Shown here one piece after another: positions 25,239-35,184 of a stretch of DNA of 64,000 bases (position 1 is the first letter of the stretch; each line of letters begins with the position of its first letter). The position numbers and the translations under genes are program-made. The notes under the pieces are model-generated. The model did not search any database, had not been told where the DNA came from, and worked only from the letters and a program-made list of their open reading frames with translations. Source of the stretch: Enterococcus hirae ATCC 9790 (GTDB taxonomy: Bacteria > Bacillota > Bacilli > Lactobacillales > Enterococcaceae); NCBI RefSeq assembly GCF_000271405.2, contig NC_018081.1:41127-105126 (forward strand), written 5' to 3'.

Positions 25239-28031
25239 TTATTCAAATCCTTCTGCCACTGCTTCTGGATAGTTTTCTTCAACGATGTGCGCACAGCGTC
25301 CACATAAGTGTGGTAATTTTTCATCAACGCCTACGTCTTTGCGGATTTGACGACAACGATCGCATGTTTGTCCGTCAGCTTTTTCTACTAAAATGGCTAC
25401 GTCATCAAATTTCACCGCAGCTTCTGGTACTTCTGCGTTAGCTGACATCACTTCATAGTAATCTGGTGACACGATCAACAATTGTGGAATATCCGCATCC
25501 ACAGCTGTCAGCAATCCACGAACTTGTTCATTTGGATAGATCGTTAACTTCGCTTCCAAAGATTTACCGATCAATTTATTGTTTCGTGCTTCTTCTAAAG
25601 CTTTTAACACTTTATCACGGAAGTCCATAAATGCTGCCCAAGTATCCATCAATTCTTCTTGATTTGGATACTCTTGGTAACCTGGAAGTTCACTTAATTG
25701 AACAAACTCTTCTTCTTCTTTTAAGAAAGACCAAATTTCTTCTGCAGTATGTGGAATAATCGGTGTTAATAATTTTGTTAAAGCTACTGCTGTTTGATAA
25801 AACACAGTTTGCATACAACGGCGTTGGTAATCATTTTCTGATTCGATATAAACAACATCTTTAGCAAAATCCAGATAGAACGCAGATAGATCTACTGTTA
25901 AAAAGTTCATTACGGTACGATAGATGTGCATGAAGTTATATTTCTCATATCCTTCTTCACGAATTTCTTTAATCACTTCGTTCAATCGGATAGTCATATA
26001 TTTATCTACAGAACGTAATTCTTCAAATGAAATCGTATCTTTTTGTGGATCGAAGTCTTCAGTATTTGCAATCAAGAAGCGCATCGTATTTCTGATTTTG
26101 CGGTAAACTTCTGCTACTTGGCTTAAAATATCCATGGATACACGTACATCTGCTTCATAATCCACACTAGCTACCCACAAACGTAAGATATCCGCGCCAA
26201 ATTGTTTGATCACTTTATCTGGCAAGATCGTGTTACCTAACGACTTACTCATCTTACGCCCTTCGCCATCCAGAGTGAACCCTTGAGAAAGGACAGATTT
26301 ATACGGTGCAACCCCATTGATTGCCACACTTGTAGTAATACTTGAATTGAACCAGCCACGGTATTGATCAGAACCTTCTAAATACATATCAGCTGGGAAT
26401 GATAGTTCTGGACGTTGACGCAAGACTGCTTCGTGAGAAGAACCTGAATCAAACCAAACATCCATGATATCTGTTTCTTTCGTAAACTGTCCATTCGGTG
26501 ATCCTGGATGCGTAAAGCCTTCTGGAAGAAGATCTTTCGCTTCTTTCTCAAACCAAATGATTGAACCATGTTCAGCAAACAATTGCGCTACGTGTTCAAT
26601 CGTTTCCGGCGTAATGATTGCTTCCCCATTTTCAGCGTAAAAGATTGGCAATGGCACACCCCATGCACGTTGACGTGAAATAACCCAGTCGCCACGATCA
26701 CGGATCATATTATAAAGACGTGTTTTCCCCCAAGGAATAATCCAATCTACTTTCTCTACTTCCTCTAAAATATTTTGTCGGAAATCGTCGATTGATGCAA
26801 ACCATTGTGGTGTAGCACGATAAATCACAGGTTTTTTCGTACGCCAGTCATGAGGATAACTATGCGTAAAGAAGTCAAGTTTTAATAAAGCACCTTTTTC
26901 TTGTAACAAATCAGTAATCATTGGATTCGCTTTGTCGTAAAAGACCCCTTCAAATCCTGGTGCTTCTTCTGTATAAACCCCTTTTGAATCCACTGGAGAA
27001 ACTACTGGCAATTTATATCTGTTTCCTGCAATATAGTCATCTTCCCCGTGACCTGGTGCTGTATGGACTAATCCAGTACCAGCGTCTAAAGTTACATGGT
27101 CACCTAAGATGACTAATGATTCCCGCTCATAAAACGGATGCCAAGCAGTCATGTATTCCATTTCCTGACCAGCAATCTCTTTCAACACCTGAACATCAGA
27201 CCAACCGATTTCAGTTTGAACCTTTTCTAATAAATCTTTTGCAACGACAAATTTACGTCCATCTGCTTCGATTAAAACGTACGTATAAGTTGGATTTACT
27301 GCAATCCCTTGGTTTGCTGGTAATGTCCATGGCGTAGTTGTCCAAATAACGAAAGCTGTATCTTCATCTAACAACCCTTTGCCATCTTTCACATTGAAAG
27401 CCACAAAGATAGAAGGAGACTTCACATCTTTATATTCGATTTCTGCTTCAGCAAGTGAAGATTCACTTGACGGAGACCAATAGATTGGTTTCAATCCTTT
27501 ATAGATATAGCCTTTTTCAGCCATTTTACCGAAAACACGGATTTGTGCCGCTTCGTAAGAAGGATCCAACGTGACATATGGATGCTCCCAATCGCCTGCC
27601 ACTCCTAGTCGTTTGAAATCTTCTCGTTGTTTGTCGACTTGTGAAAGGGCATATTCACGACATTTTTCTAAGTACTCTGACATTGTCATTTCTTTTCGTT
27701 TGATCCCTTTATTGGCTAATACTTGTTCAATCGGTAAACCGTGAGTATCCCAACCTGGAACATAAGGTGCACGAAATCCTGACATTGATTTTGAACGGAT
27801 AATGATATCTTTACTGATTTTATTTAATGAATGTCCTAAATGGATATTTCCATTTGCATAAGGAGGTCCATCATGTAAGATGAAACTTGGCTTTCCTTCA
27901 TTTAATTCTTGTCTTTTTTGATAAATTTTATTTTCTTCCCATTCTTTTTGCCAATCCGCTTCACGATTAGGCAAATTACCACGCATTGGGAATTTTGTTT
28001 TACCTAGTTGTAAGGTTTCTTTCATTTTCAT
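25239..28031 (-). CDS. ileS: isoleucyl-tRNA synthetase
   Basis: Class I synthetase of 930 residues charging tRNA-Ile. It shows the HIGH-type motif HLGH at residues 64-67 ([16 protein letters not shown]) and the KMSKS loop near residue 600 ([14 protein letters not shown]). The CP1 editing domain includes the [18 protein letters not shown] region. The C-terminal zinc finger is CDRCRQIR...CGRC. This is the bacterial (mupirocin-sensitive) form by length and C-terminus. A T-box leader precedes it. It follows divIVA, the normal place in this gene cluster. Confidence 0.97.
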   Translation of the reverse strand: MKMKETLQLGKTKFPMRGNLPNREADWQKEWEENKIYQKRQELNEGKPSFILHDGPPYANGNIHLGHSLNKISKDIIIRSKSMSGFRAPYVPGWDTHGLPIEQVLANKGIKRKEMTMSEYLEKCREYALSQVDKQREDFKRLGVAGDWEHPYVTLDPSYEAAQIRVFGKMAEKGYIYKGLKPIYWSPSSESSLAEAEIEYKDVKSPSIFVAFNVKDGKGLLDEDTAFVIWTTTPWTLPANQGIAVNPTYTYVLIEADGRKFVVAKDLLEKVQTEIGWSDVQVLKEIAGQEMEYMTAWHPFYERESLVILGDHVTLDAGTGLVHTAPGHGEDDYIAGNRYKLPVVSPVDSKGVYTEEAPGFEGVFYDKANPMITDLLQEKGALLKLDFFTHSYPHDWRTKKPVIYRATPQWFASIDDFRQNILEEVEKVDWIIPWGKTRLYNMIRDRGDWVISRQRAWGVPLPIFYAENGEAIITPETIEHVAQLFAEHGSIIWFEKEAKDLLPEGFTHPGSPNGQFTKETDIMDVWFDSGSSHEAVLRQRPELSFPADMYLEGSDQYRGWFNSSITTSVAINGVAPYKSVLSQGFTLDGEGRKMSKSLGNTILPDKVIKQFGADILRLWVASVDYEADVRVSMDILSQVAEVYRKIRNTMRFLIANTEDFDPQKDTISFEELRSVDKYMTIRLNEVIKEIREEGYEKYNFMHIYRTVMNFLTVDLSAFYLDFAKDVVYIESENDYQRRCMQTVFYQTAVALTKLLTPIIPHTAEEIWSFLKEEEEFVQLSELPGYQEYPNQEELMDTWAAFMDFRDKVLKALEEARNNKLIGKSLEAKLTIYPNEQVRGLLTAVDADIPQLLIVSPDYYEVMSANAEVPEAAVKFDDVAILVEKADGQTCDRCRQIRKDVGVDEKLPHLCGRCAHIVEENYPEAVAEGFE

Positions 28032-28077
28032 AAACCAGTTACGCTCCTTCTTTCATCATTTTAAAGAACACAAAAAA

Positions 28078-28280
28078 GCATGTTCATCCAAAGGGACGAA
28101 CATGCCGTGGTACCACCCAAATTCAGTTACATGATCATGTAACTCTTAAAAACCAATAACGAGGTCAACCGTTGTTTCTTACTCCTATTTCAGAAACAAT
28201 TTTCGTAGAGGATCTTTCACTTTGCAGGGTCTTGCCGAACTTCCACTATCATCGGCTCGCTGAAAAGAATGACAAAATGC
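28078..28280 (-). promoter_or_regulatory. T-box riboswitch controlling ileS
   Basis: The leader contains the T-box core GGGTGGTACCACGG (complement at 28105-28118). It is followed by a terminator hairpin (28078-28105) with a T-run, and preceded by a stem I region with AGCGAGCC and a palindromic stem (GTTACATGATCATGTAAC). An ATC triplet in the stem I internal loop (complement of 28211-28213) fits isoleucine as specifier. Uncharged tRNA-Ile should stabilise the antiterminator and allow ileS expression. The leader begins right after divIVA. Confidence 0.9.
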
Positions 28281-28289
28281 TTTTCTGTT

Positions 28290-28994
28290 CTACTCTTCGT
28301 CATCACCAGGAATGATCGAAATATCGATCGCCTGTGTATCAAATGCAGTCATTGGTGCTTCCATGATGCCTGTGTCTGAGTTTACATCAGTTTGATTTTC
28401 ATTGTCAAGTTGTTTTGCTAAAACTTCTTTGATCACTTCATGACTATCTGACACATAGCTTGAGAAAGGTTGTAAAATTTCATCCCATTCTGGACTTTTT
28501 ACTTGTTCTAATTGAGATTCTAACATCAAGCTGATTCGTTGGTGGAAAACTCGTGTTTTTTTCTTTAAGTCTTCTGTTTCAACTGCTAGCTGTTTTGCTT
28601 TTTCAGTTGCATCTGTTAGGATTTGTCTTGCTTTTTCTTCCGCATCTGTCGTTAATTGGTGCGCACGTTTTTCAGCCGTAGCCACTAATTCATCCGCTTT
28701 GTTTTGAGCAGATGTCACGATTACTTCGGACTCTTTACTTGCACTTGTTTTAACTTTATCCGCTGTGTCTTGTGCCACGATGATTGACTGATTCAATGCA
28801 TCTTTTAGTTCATTGAAATATTCTAATTTTTCTTCTGAATGTTTCACTGCTTTTTCAAGTTCACGGTTTCGTTGCGTGATTTCTTCATAGTCACGAACAA
28901 CTAAATCTAAGAAATCATCTACTTCGTCTTGATTGTATCCCCGCATTTTTGTGGGGAATGTTTTGTTTTGGATATCTAATGGAGTTAAAGCCAT
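28290..28994 (-). CDS. divIVA: cell division protein DivIVA
   Basis: Curvature-sensing coiled-coil protein (234 residues) that gathers at the septum and poles. The N-terminal membrane-binding domain MALTPLDIQNKTFPTKMRGYNQDEVDDFLDLVVRDYEEI is highly conserved. Long coiled coils span about residues 30-165, with an Ala/Lys/Glu repeat stretch (ATEKAKQLAVETEDLKKK). The C-terminus is acidic. AAGGTGG stands seven bases before the ATG. The frameshifted end of ylmH overlaps the first 80 bases on paper, though an undamaged ylmH would end 20 bases before it. Confidence 0.95.
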   Translation of the reverse strand: MALTPLDIQNKTFPTKMRGYNQDEVDDFLDLVVRDYEEITQRNRELEKAVKHSEEKLEYFNELKDALNQSIIVAQDTADKVKTSASKESEVIVTSAQNKADELVATAEKRAHQLTTDAEEKARQILTDATEKAKQLAVETEDLKKKTRVFHQRISLMLESQLEQVKSPEWDEILQPFSSYVSDSHEVIKEVLAKQLDNENQTDVNSDTGIMEAPMTAFDTQAIDISIIPGDDEE

Positions 28995-29796
28995 GTGTAA
29001 ACCACCTTTTTGTTTTATTTACGTAATACACCAAATAATACCCTGTATTTTTCTTTTTAGTTTTTCCTTCAAGTTCTTGAATTTGGATTCGACCAAATCC
29101 TCTGATCGAAACGATATCTAATAACTCAAGTAAAAAATCAGGGCGTGTATTTTCTGTCCAATTTACTTTTACTTTTCCAGACTCAATCAGCTGCTTCGAA
29201 CGCTGTCTAGAAATATTATAAATCTCCGAGATCACGCTGTCTAGTCTCAATGAAGTCACTGTACCTCTTTCTTGTGTCCAACCATCTTTTGGCACAAGTA
29301 ATTCCGTATACTTGATTGGCTCCATCCGAACAGAGACTTTGCCGATTTTTGTTACTTGCGTTGCTACAAACTGTTCAACTTCTCTTGCAATGAACACTTG
29401 CCAACGATCACCATCAGAAATGATATCACCAAAGTAAGCTCGTTTGATACCTGTACCAACCAATGTACCTAATACTTTTCCATGAGTCAAACTAGCAAAC
29501 TTACTCGGATAATGGATTTCATAAAGTGACACCTCAAAATCTTCGTCAGTAGGCTCATAATAGTCAGGAAAAATCAAACATCGCTTCCGTTCTGCTTGCT
29601 CATAACCGCCATAAAATGAAAAGTGTAATTCACTATCTTGACGGATCAGCGTCTCTAGTATATAGGATTGTCTTGGATCAAGAAAGTCAGTAAGATAAGG
29701 TGCATATTGCCCTTGTACCTGTTCGATCCAATCACCTACTGAATCGATGAAAGAACGTTCATCTGCACGGAAATGCTGATAAACATTTGCGTCCAT
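28915..29796 (-). CDS. ylmH: YlmH, S4-domain RNA-binding protein, apparent frameshift near the 3' end
   Basis: RNA-binding protein of the dcw-linked ylm genes, with an N-terminal YlmH domain and an S4 domain near residues 180-240 (LRLDSVISEIYNISRQRSKQLIESGKVKVNW). It is linked to ribosome quality control and division in Firmicutes. The frame as sequenced gives 293 residues and overlaps divIVA by 80 bases. From about residue 247 the tail is unlike the family. Adding one A in either A5 run at 29048-29058 gives an ending YRVLFGVLRK and a stop at 29015, that is 260 residues, the usual length and 20 bases before divIVA. A one-base deletion, real or in the assembly, is therefore likely. Confidence 0.88.
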   Translation of the reverse strand: MDANVYQHFRADERSFIDSVGDWIEQVQGQYAPYLTDFLDPRQSYILETLIRQDSELHFSFYGGYEQAERKRCLIFPDYYEPTDEDFEVSLYEIHYPSKFASLTHGKVLGTLVGTGIKRAYFGDIISDGDRWQVFIAREVEQFVATQVTKIGKVSVRMEPIKYTELLVPKDGWTQERGTVTSLRLDSVISEIYNISRQRSKQLIESGKVKVNWTENTRPDFLLELLDIVSIRGFGRIQIQELEGKTKKKNTGYYLVYYVNKTKRWFTHGFNSIRYPKQNIPHKNAGIQSRRSR

Positions 29797-29831
29797 ATTT
29801 TCCCCTCCTATCAGCTACTCCTTTGATCGTT

Positions 29832-30116
29832 TTAATAAATTGCCATGACTATCCATAAAACGATATGTTGAAGACCTTGTACTGCTAAGTTTAAAATCAA
29901 GATCGCAGCTAGAATCGTAAAATCAATTCCACCAAATCGAAGTGGAAGCCGATCAAATAACTGGATATACGGTTCACAGATTTTTGCTAAAAAGCGACCA
30001 ATCCCTGATTGATATCCTCCTGGAAACCAGGATAAAAGTGCATAAACCATTAACAAAAGACTGTAAAAGTAGGCTGCTCGTCCCAGCAGATTAAGTAATA
30101 TAAAAATAATATAAAT
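29832..30116 (-). CDS. yggT: YggT family small membrane protein, probable ATT start
   Basis: A two-helix membrane protein of the YggT family found in dcw clusters, with the signature YALLSWFPGGYQSGIGRFLAKICEPYI and a C-terminal hydrophobic segment. Conventional starts (TTG at 30056, ATG at 30050) would remove the whole first helix and have no ribosome site. A strong AGGAGG (30124-30129) lies exactly seven bases before an ATT at 30116. From there the frame reads IYIIFILLNLLGRAAYFYSLLL, the missing first membrane helix, giving 94 residues. No ATG, GTG or TTG exists in any frame between. I therefore propose ATT as start. Confidence 0.8.
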   Translation of the reverse strand: MYIIFILLNLLGRAAYFYSLLLMVYALLSWFPGGYQSGIGRFLAKICEPYIQLFDRLPLRFGGIDFTILAAILILNLAVQGLQHIVLWIVMAIY

Positions 30117-30130
30117 TGTCGTTCCTCCTC

Positions 30131-30727
30131 TTATAGGTCAAATAGGTTCACGTCTGCAAAAGATTGTGCTGTTGAACTATCGATTTCCATTCCAGTTGGC
30201 GTGCATAGAAAAATCTCGTCACCTACTCGCTTAATGTCACCATCTAATGCATAGACAGTGCCAGTTAAAAAATCAACGATTCTTCTCGCTTGTTTTTCTT
30301 CTACTAAATGGAAATTTACTAATGTTGCTTCACCAGCAATGATTCGTTTAGCAATAGCCATTGCTTCAGAATAAGCTCGTGGTTCCATGACCGTAATTTT
30401 TCCAGCTAAATTTGTTTTAGGTGTAAAAGAAGTTTTTGCTGTTTCTTCTTTACGTGTTTTTTTAGCTGGTGTTTGATGTAATTCAATCACTTTTTTTGTT
30501 TCATTTGCCGCTACACTTTCACGAGCAACAGGACGTGTTGTTTGTTGCGCACGTGGCTTTGAGACAGCTCTTGGCTGGCTCATTTGAGATTGTGTTGGCT
30601 GTATTGGTTTCTTTTTTGTTGTAGGCTGTGCTACAGCCGGCTTAGATGTTTCAGGATACTCCTCGTACTCTTCCTCATCAGCTAATCCGAAAAAATTAGC
30701 AATCGCACCTCTATTTAAAAGTGGCAT
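30131..30727 (-). CDS. sepF: cell division protein SepF
   Basis: Z-ring anchoring protein of 198 residues. A short N-terminal amphipathic helix (MPLLNRGAIANFFGLA) binds membrane. A long Pro/Gln/Thr/Lys-rich linker covers about residues 25-105. The C-terminal SepF (DUF552) domain from ITVMEPRAYSEAMAIAKRI to the end polymerises and binds FtsZ. The ATG overlaps the TAA of ylmE by one base. Upstream in-frame starts belong to the shadow of ylmE and are rejected. Confidence 0.93.
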   Translation of the reverse strand: MPLLNRGAIANFFGLADEEEYEEYPETSKPAVAQPTTKKKPIQPTQSQMSQPRAVSKPRAQQTTRPVARESVAANETKKVIELHQTPAKKTRKEETAKTSFTPKTNLAGKITVMEPRAYSEAMAIAKRIIAGEATLVNFHLVEEKQARRIVDFLTGTVYALDGDIKRVGDEIFLCTPTGMEIDSSTAQSFADVNLFDL

Positions 30728-31413
30728 TATTGTTCCTCCTCGTCTTTGAATAGCGCTGTTCCTACACGGATGAATGTGGCACCTTCTTCGATTGCCAGTT
30801 GAAAGTCCTGACTCATTCCCATGCTTAATTCCGTACATGGTGCATGCGAAAAACCTTTCGAATGAACAAGATCACGCAATTCTTTCAGCGTTCCAAATAC
30901 TTTGCGAATTTGTTTAGCAGAAGCCTCTTTAGGTGCCATCGTCATTAAACCAACAACCTTTATTTTAGACAAAGCAACTAAAGATTCGATAAAAGGAACC
31001 AGCTCTTCTGGCGAAAAACCATGTTTGGATGCTTCACCAGATACATTCACTTCCACAAAACAATCGAGGGGTTTTGTTGCCCTTTTTTGTATTTCTTCTG
31101 CTAATTTCAAACTGTCTAATGCGTGAAAGCAATCAATTTCATTTATAATCAATTTTACCTTTCTACGCTGCAAATTACCAATTAAATGCCACTTTACATC
31201 AGGATAATTAACTAAATCTTGTTTTTTTTGTAACAATTTATCTACGCGGTTTTCTGCGCAGTTTTTTACACCCTGTTCAATCAATTTTTCTGCCGTAGCA
31301 GAATCCACTGATTTGGTGACAGCGACTAGTGTGACTTCTTTCGGATCACGATGAACAAGAGCACACGAGTCCTGAATCTCTTGCTCGATTTTTAGCAAGT
31401 TGTCAGCAATCAT
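30727..31413 (-). CDS. ylmE: PLP homeostasis protein YlmE (YggS/PROSC family)
   Basis: A 228-residue pyridoxal-phosphate-binding TIM-barrel protein related to alanine racemase but without racemase activity. It helps vitamin B6 and amino acid homeostasis in bacteria. The PLP lysine lies in LVAVTKSVDSATAE near residue 33. WHLIGNLQRRKVKLI, FVEVNVSGEASKHGF and LSMGMSQDFQLAIEEGATFIRVGTALF are family signatures. It is placed directly after ftsZ and is coupled to sepF. Confidence 0.94.
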   Translation of the reverse strand: MIADNLLKIEQEIQDSCALVHRDPKEVTLVAVTKSVDSATAEKLIEQGVKNCAENRVDKLLQKKQDLVNYPDVKWHLIGNLQRRKVKLIINEIDCFHALDSLKLAEEIQKRATKPLDCFVEVNVSGEASKHGFSPEELVPFIESLVALSKIKVVGLMTMAPKEASAKQIRKVFGTLKELRDLVHSKGFSHAPCTELSMGMSQDFQLAIEEGATFIRVGTALFKDEEEQ

Positions 31414-31427
31414 GTGCTCTTCCTCCT

Positions 31428-32672
31428 TTATTTTTTACGACGGAAAAATGGTGGTGTACTTAATTCATCGTCACCTTTTGCTTTTGTTTCTTCACGATTG
31501 AATGTATCAAATTCTTTTTTTTCGATAGGTTCAAAATTCGTTTCTTCAACTCTAGGACGGACATTTTGTTCACGTCTGATGTCCCAGTCACCAAAACTGC
31601 TATTTTCTTCTTCAGCAGAGATTGGTTTTGCTTGATCCATATCTAAAACTGTTTTTTGAGTAGATGATTGCATTTGTGTTTGTCTAGCCGGACGACTAGA
31701 CTTGCGTTCCTTTTTTGATTCGTCGATACCCGTTGCAATAACCGTTACACGGATTTCATCGCCCATTTCTTCATTGATTGATGTACCTAGAATGATGTTA
31801 ACATCGCCTGTAGCAGCATTTGCTACGATATCTGAAGCATCTTGAGCTTCAAATAAAGTCATGTCTAATCCACCAGTGATGTTAAGCAAGACTTGCTCAG
31901 CTCCATCGATTGATGTTTCAAGAAGTGGAGAAGAAATAGCTTTCTTCGTCGCTTCGATCACACGTTCTTCACCGCTTGCTACACCGATACCCATTAACGC
32001 TGTTCCTTGGTTTTCCATAACAGTTTTCACATCAGCAAAGTCAAGGTTAACGTAACCTGGGGCTGTAATCAAATCTGAGATCCCTTGAACCCCTTGACGT
32101 AATACATTATCAGCTTCACGGAAAGCTTCTAACATTGGTGTTTTCTTGTCAACTACTTCAAGAAGACGGTTGTTTGAGATAATCAATAATGTATCGACGT
32201 TTTCTTTCAAACGTGCGATACCTTCAGCAGCAAATCTGCCACGTTTTGGTCCTTCAAAAGTGAATGGTCGAGTTACGACACCGACAGTCAAAGCACCAAG
32301 TTCTTTAGCAATTCCTGCTACGATTGGAGCAGCACCTGTACCAGTTCCGCCTCCCATACCTGCAGTAATGAAAATCATGTCAGCGCCATCTAAGGCTTCG
32401 CGTAAAGCTTGTTCACTTTCTTCGGCAGCTTTTTGACCAACTTCTGGTTGAGAGCCTGCGCCTAGTCCGCGTGTATATTTAGGTCCTAATTGGATAACTG
32501 TTTCAGCTTTTGAATTTTTCAATGCTTGGACATCTGTGTTGGCAGTGATGAACTCAACACCTTTTACATTTTCTTCAATCATACGGTTAACAGCATTTCC
32601 ACCGCCGCCACCGACACCGATGACTTTGATTACTGCGCCGTCATTGATATTATTATCAATTGAGAATTCCAT
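31428..32672 (-). CDS. ftsZ: cell division GTPase FtsZ
   Basis: Tubulin-like GTPase (414 residues) that forms the Z ring. The tubulin signature GGGTGTG is at residues 107-113, the T7 loop NLDFADVKT is near 207, and the GTP-binding N-terminal [13 protein letters not shown] is intact. A variable linker (about 315-395) ends in the conserved C-terminal peptide region [14 protein letters not shown], which docks FtsA and SepF. It sits 22 bases after ftsA with a strong ribosome site. Confidence 0.98.
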   Translation of the reverse strand: MEFSIDNNINDGAVIKVIGVGGGGGNAVNRMIEENVKGVEFITANTDVQALKNSKAETVIQLGPKYTRGLGAGSQPEVGQKAAEESEQALREALDGADMIFITAGMGGGTGTGAAPIVAGIAKELGALTVGVVTRPFTFEGPKRGRFAAEGIARLKENVDTLLIISNNRLLEVVDKKTPMLEAFREADNVLRQGVQGISDLITAPGYVNLDFADVKTVMENQGTALMGIGVASGEERVIEATKKAISSPLLETSIDGAEQVLLNITGGLDMTLFEAQDASDIVANAATGDVNIILGTSINEEMGDEIRVTVIATGIDESKKERKSSRPARQTQMQSSTQKTVLDMDQAKPISAEEENSSFGDWDIRREQNVRPRVEETNFEPIEKKEFDTFNREETKAKGDDELSTPPFFRRKK

Positions 32673-32694
32673 ATTTTATTCCTCCCAGGATGAA

Positions 32695-34023
32695 TTAATC
32701 AAAAATTTTTGAAAAGAAACCTTTAATTTTAGTTGTTACATCTTCGTCTGATTTCTTTTGTTCAGGTTCGTCGTAGACCGTTTCTTCTGGAACATCATAG
32801 CTATCATTATCATATGATGTCACTTCTTGTTCTACAGTTGTGTGATGCGCGACCACTGTTTCACCTGTCACAGCAATTTTAGCCAATTGATAGACTTCAC
32901 TCAAGTTAGCTGAGTAATCCACGATGCTGATCACATTAGTAAAGACTGGATTACGAAGTCCCATTTGGTTAGGTACATATAGCTTAACATTCACACCAAA
33001 AATCTCTTGTGCCAGATCAACAACACCTGGAAGGCTTGCAGCACCACCAGTTAGTACGATACCACCAGGTAACTCTAGTGCTTCGATTTGGTCTAACGCT
33101 TCTTTGGCTTTATTGAAAATCTGTTCCATACGGGCTGAAATCACTTCTGATAAATAGCGTTCATCCACTTTGACAGGTTCAGATTGACCGATCACATCTA
33201 CTGGAAACTCTTCATTTGCAGAAGTACGTTCTGGATAAGCATCCCCATAATTGATTTTTAACGCTTCAGCATTATTGAATGACGTATTCAACACAATCGA
33301 GATATCTTTTGTGACGAACTCGCCACCTTCTTGATCTAGACTAGTGAACTTCAATTGTTTGTCATGCATAACAGCTGTTGTCGTTTGTCCACCGCCCATA
33401 TCAATCACGATCGTTCCAAAATCTTTTTCTCCATCTGAAAGGATTGTTTCTGTTAAAGCTAATGGTGTAATGACTAATTCATTGACAACCAATCCTGCAT
33501 TTTCTACACATTTACGGATATTATGAACAATCGTCTTTGGCCCAGTAAATAACAAGCCATACATTTCTAATCTGACACCGATCATTCCACGAGGATCTTT
33601 GATTCCTTCGAATCCATCAACGGTAAAGTCTTGTGGCAAAATTGATACGATTTGACGTTCAGGAGGAATTGAACGAACAAGGGCAGCTGAAGCCACGTTT
33701 CTGACATCTTCATCGGTGATTTCTTTCGAATCCCCGTTTACTGCAATCATTCCTTGGCAATTTTCCACTTCAAGCAAGTTTGCTGGTAGACCAACACTAA
33801 CCCCTTTGATCTGTATCCCTGCTTTTTCTTCTGCTTGTCTTACTGCTCGTTGTATCGCTTGGACCGTTTTATCGATATCAACGATAATGCCGCGGTTAAT
33901 CCCTTCTGATTTTGCGTTTCCTACTCCAATAATATTCATTTGGCTGTCGATATATTCAGCCACGACAACTTTGACAGATGTCGTTCCAATATCAAGGCCT
34001 ACATACATTCCTGTTTTTGCCAT
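32695..34023 (-). CDS. ftsA: cell division protein FtsA
   Basis: Actin-like ATPase (442 residues) that tethers FtsZ to the membrane and recruits later division proteins. It shows phosphate-binding YVGLDIGTTSVKVVVAEY at the N-terminus, TIVIDMGGGQTTTAVM near residue 200, GGIVLTGGAASLPGV near 335, and a C-terminal amphipathic membrane-targeting helix TKIKGFFSKIFD. An extended acidic stretch precedes that helix. A likely promoter lies in the 153-base gap after divIB, so ftsA-ftsZ can be expressed separately from the upstream cluster. Confidence 0.97.
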   Translation of the reverse strand: MAKTGMYVGLDIGTTSVKVVVAEYIDSQMNIIGVGNAKSEGINRGIIVDIDKTVQAIQRAVRQAEEKAGIQIKGVSVGLPANLLEVENCQGMIAVNGDSKEITDEDVRNVASAALVRSIPPERQIVSILPQDFTVDGFEGIKDPRGMIGVRLEMYGLLFTGPKTIVHNIRKCVENAGLVVNELVITPLALTETILSDGEKDFGTIVIDMGGGQTTTAVMHDKQLKFTSLDQEGGEFVTKDISIVLNTSFNNAEALKINYGDAYPERTSANEEFPVDVIGQSEPVKVDERYLSEVISARMEQIFNKAKEALDQIEALELPGGIVLTGGAASLPGVVDLAQEIFGVNVKLYVPNQMGLRNPVFTNVISIVDYSANLSEVYQLAKIAVTGETVVAHHTTVEQEVTSYDNDSYDVPEETVYDEPEQKKSDEDVTTKIKGFFSKIFD

Positions 34024-34117
34024 GAACGGGATTCCCTCCTACTTACTATTCCATATACAAGCGAACAACTAACGTCCGTTTTTAAATATACTTTAATAGA
34101 TATATTCACTGCCTTCA

Positions 34118-34126
34118 ATTCTACCA
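34118..34126 (-). promoter_or_regulatory. predicted extended -10 promoter of ftsA
   Basis: TGGTAGAAT on the minus strand, with -10 TAGAAT at 34118-34123, lies about 95 bases upstream of ftsA in the only sizeable gap of the dcw cluster. No convincing -35 is visible; the extended -10 may suffice. Confidence 0.45.
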
Positions 34127-34176
34127 TAAATTACCGGTTTTTAGAAAGTAGATTATCACTTTTTAAAACTGTTTTA

Positions 34177-35184
34177 TTAATTTTCGGTTAAATCTGAAGA
34201 CGATGAACTTGAATTGTCATCGATTTGGCTAGATTCACTTGTATTCTCTGACTGACCTGCTTGATTTGACTCAACTGATTCCGAAGATTGGTCTGACTGA
34301 TCACTTGATGCTCCCGATTGTCCTGTGAGATTTTCGGTAGAACTTGTCTGCACAGATGAATCTGTTGCTCCGCCATTCTCCTTCTTGCTTTCACTGTAAG
34401 GATAAGAGAAAATCCCTACCTCCATATCAATGACGCCCTTTTCCTTCATCTCTTTAGCGACTTGTGGATAATATTTCATTTGACTGGCTAGATTTTGAAT
34501 ATTGACGATCACTTGGTTCCCATCATTCATATTTAGTTGGATCAAATTTTTATTGCTCTCTTTTGGTGTATATTTGATTTCTGAAATTGCTTTTTGTAAT
34601 TCTGAAGTTAATTGATTATATTCTTTAACCAATTGACTAATTTTGGCGTTATCTGTGAAATTCTCTAGAATTGGTAAATTCTTAGTCGGATTTGCTACTT
34701 TTTCCTTTAAGACTTTTCCATTTTCGATTACAGGAAAATATTCGCCGTCCTTCATCACTAAAGCAATCTCTTTGTATTCTTTGATAGCCAACTCAAAAGT
34801 ATTGATTGACTTAAAATGCAATTGTGCGCTCTCTACTCTTGGTTGTTCTTTTTTCAATGTATCAAGATATTGGTTTTTATGGAAATACTGACTCCAAACA
34901 TTTCCATCAATTGCCAAATGAGAGTCGGCAATGGCTATTTGACTCGTAATCATTTGGTTCCCTGAAACTGTTATCCCTTGCAGTCGACTATAAGGGGAAA
35001 CATAATAAATCAAAAAAATCAGTGGGATCGTTAGGATTGAAATAATAAAAGTCAGTCTTCGATAAAGAACTTTATTTCGTTGATTTTTCAGATTCGGTAG
35101 CCGATTTAAAAAAGAGCCATTATAAGGACTACCAATTTTTGGTTGTTCAATTTTTTCAAATGGCTCAGAGTCCCCTTTTTTCAT
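34177..35184 (-). CDS. divIB: cell division protein DivIB/FtsQ, readable main part
   Basis: Bitopic division protein that works with FtsL and DivIC to control septal peptidoglycan synthesis. The readable frame has 335 residues: a cytosolic stretch, one membrane helix near residues 45-62 (TFIISILTIPLIFLIYYV), the POTRA domain (LQGITVSGNQMITSQIAIADS), the beta domain, and a Ser/Gln/Asp-rich low-complexity tail. The N-terminal ~80 codons lie upstream (35185-35424) but are interrupted by two opposite frameshifts. The ATG at 35184 has no ribosome site, so it is probably not the native start. Overall identity is sure from position between murG and ftsA and from the POTRA region. Confidence 0.9.
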   Translation of the reverse strand: MKKGDSEPFEKIEQPKIGSPYNGSFLNRLPNLKNQRNKVLYRRLTFIISILTIPLIFLIYYVSPYSRLQGITVSGNQMITSQIAIADSHLAIDGNVWSQYFHKNQYLDTLKKEQPRVESAQLHFKSINTFELAIKEYKEIALVMKDGEYFPVIENGKVLKEKVANPTKNLPILENFTDNAKISQLVKEYNQLTSELQKAISEIKYTPKESNKNLIQLNMNDGNQVIVNIQNLASQMKYYPQVAKEMKEKGVIDMEVGIFSYPYSESKKENGGATDSSVQTSSTENLTGQSGASSDQSDQSSESVESNQAGQSENTSESSQIDDNSSSSSSDLTEN

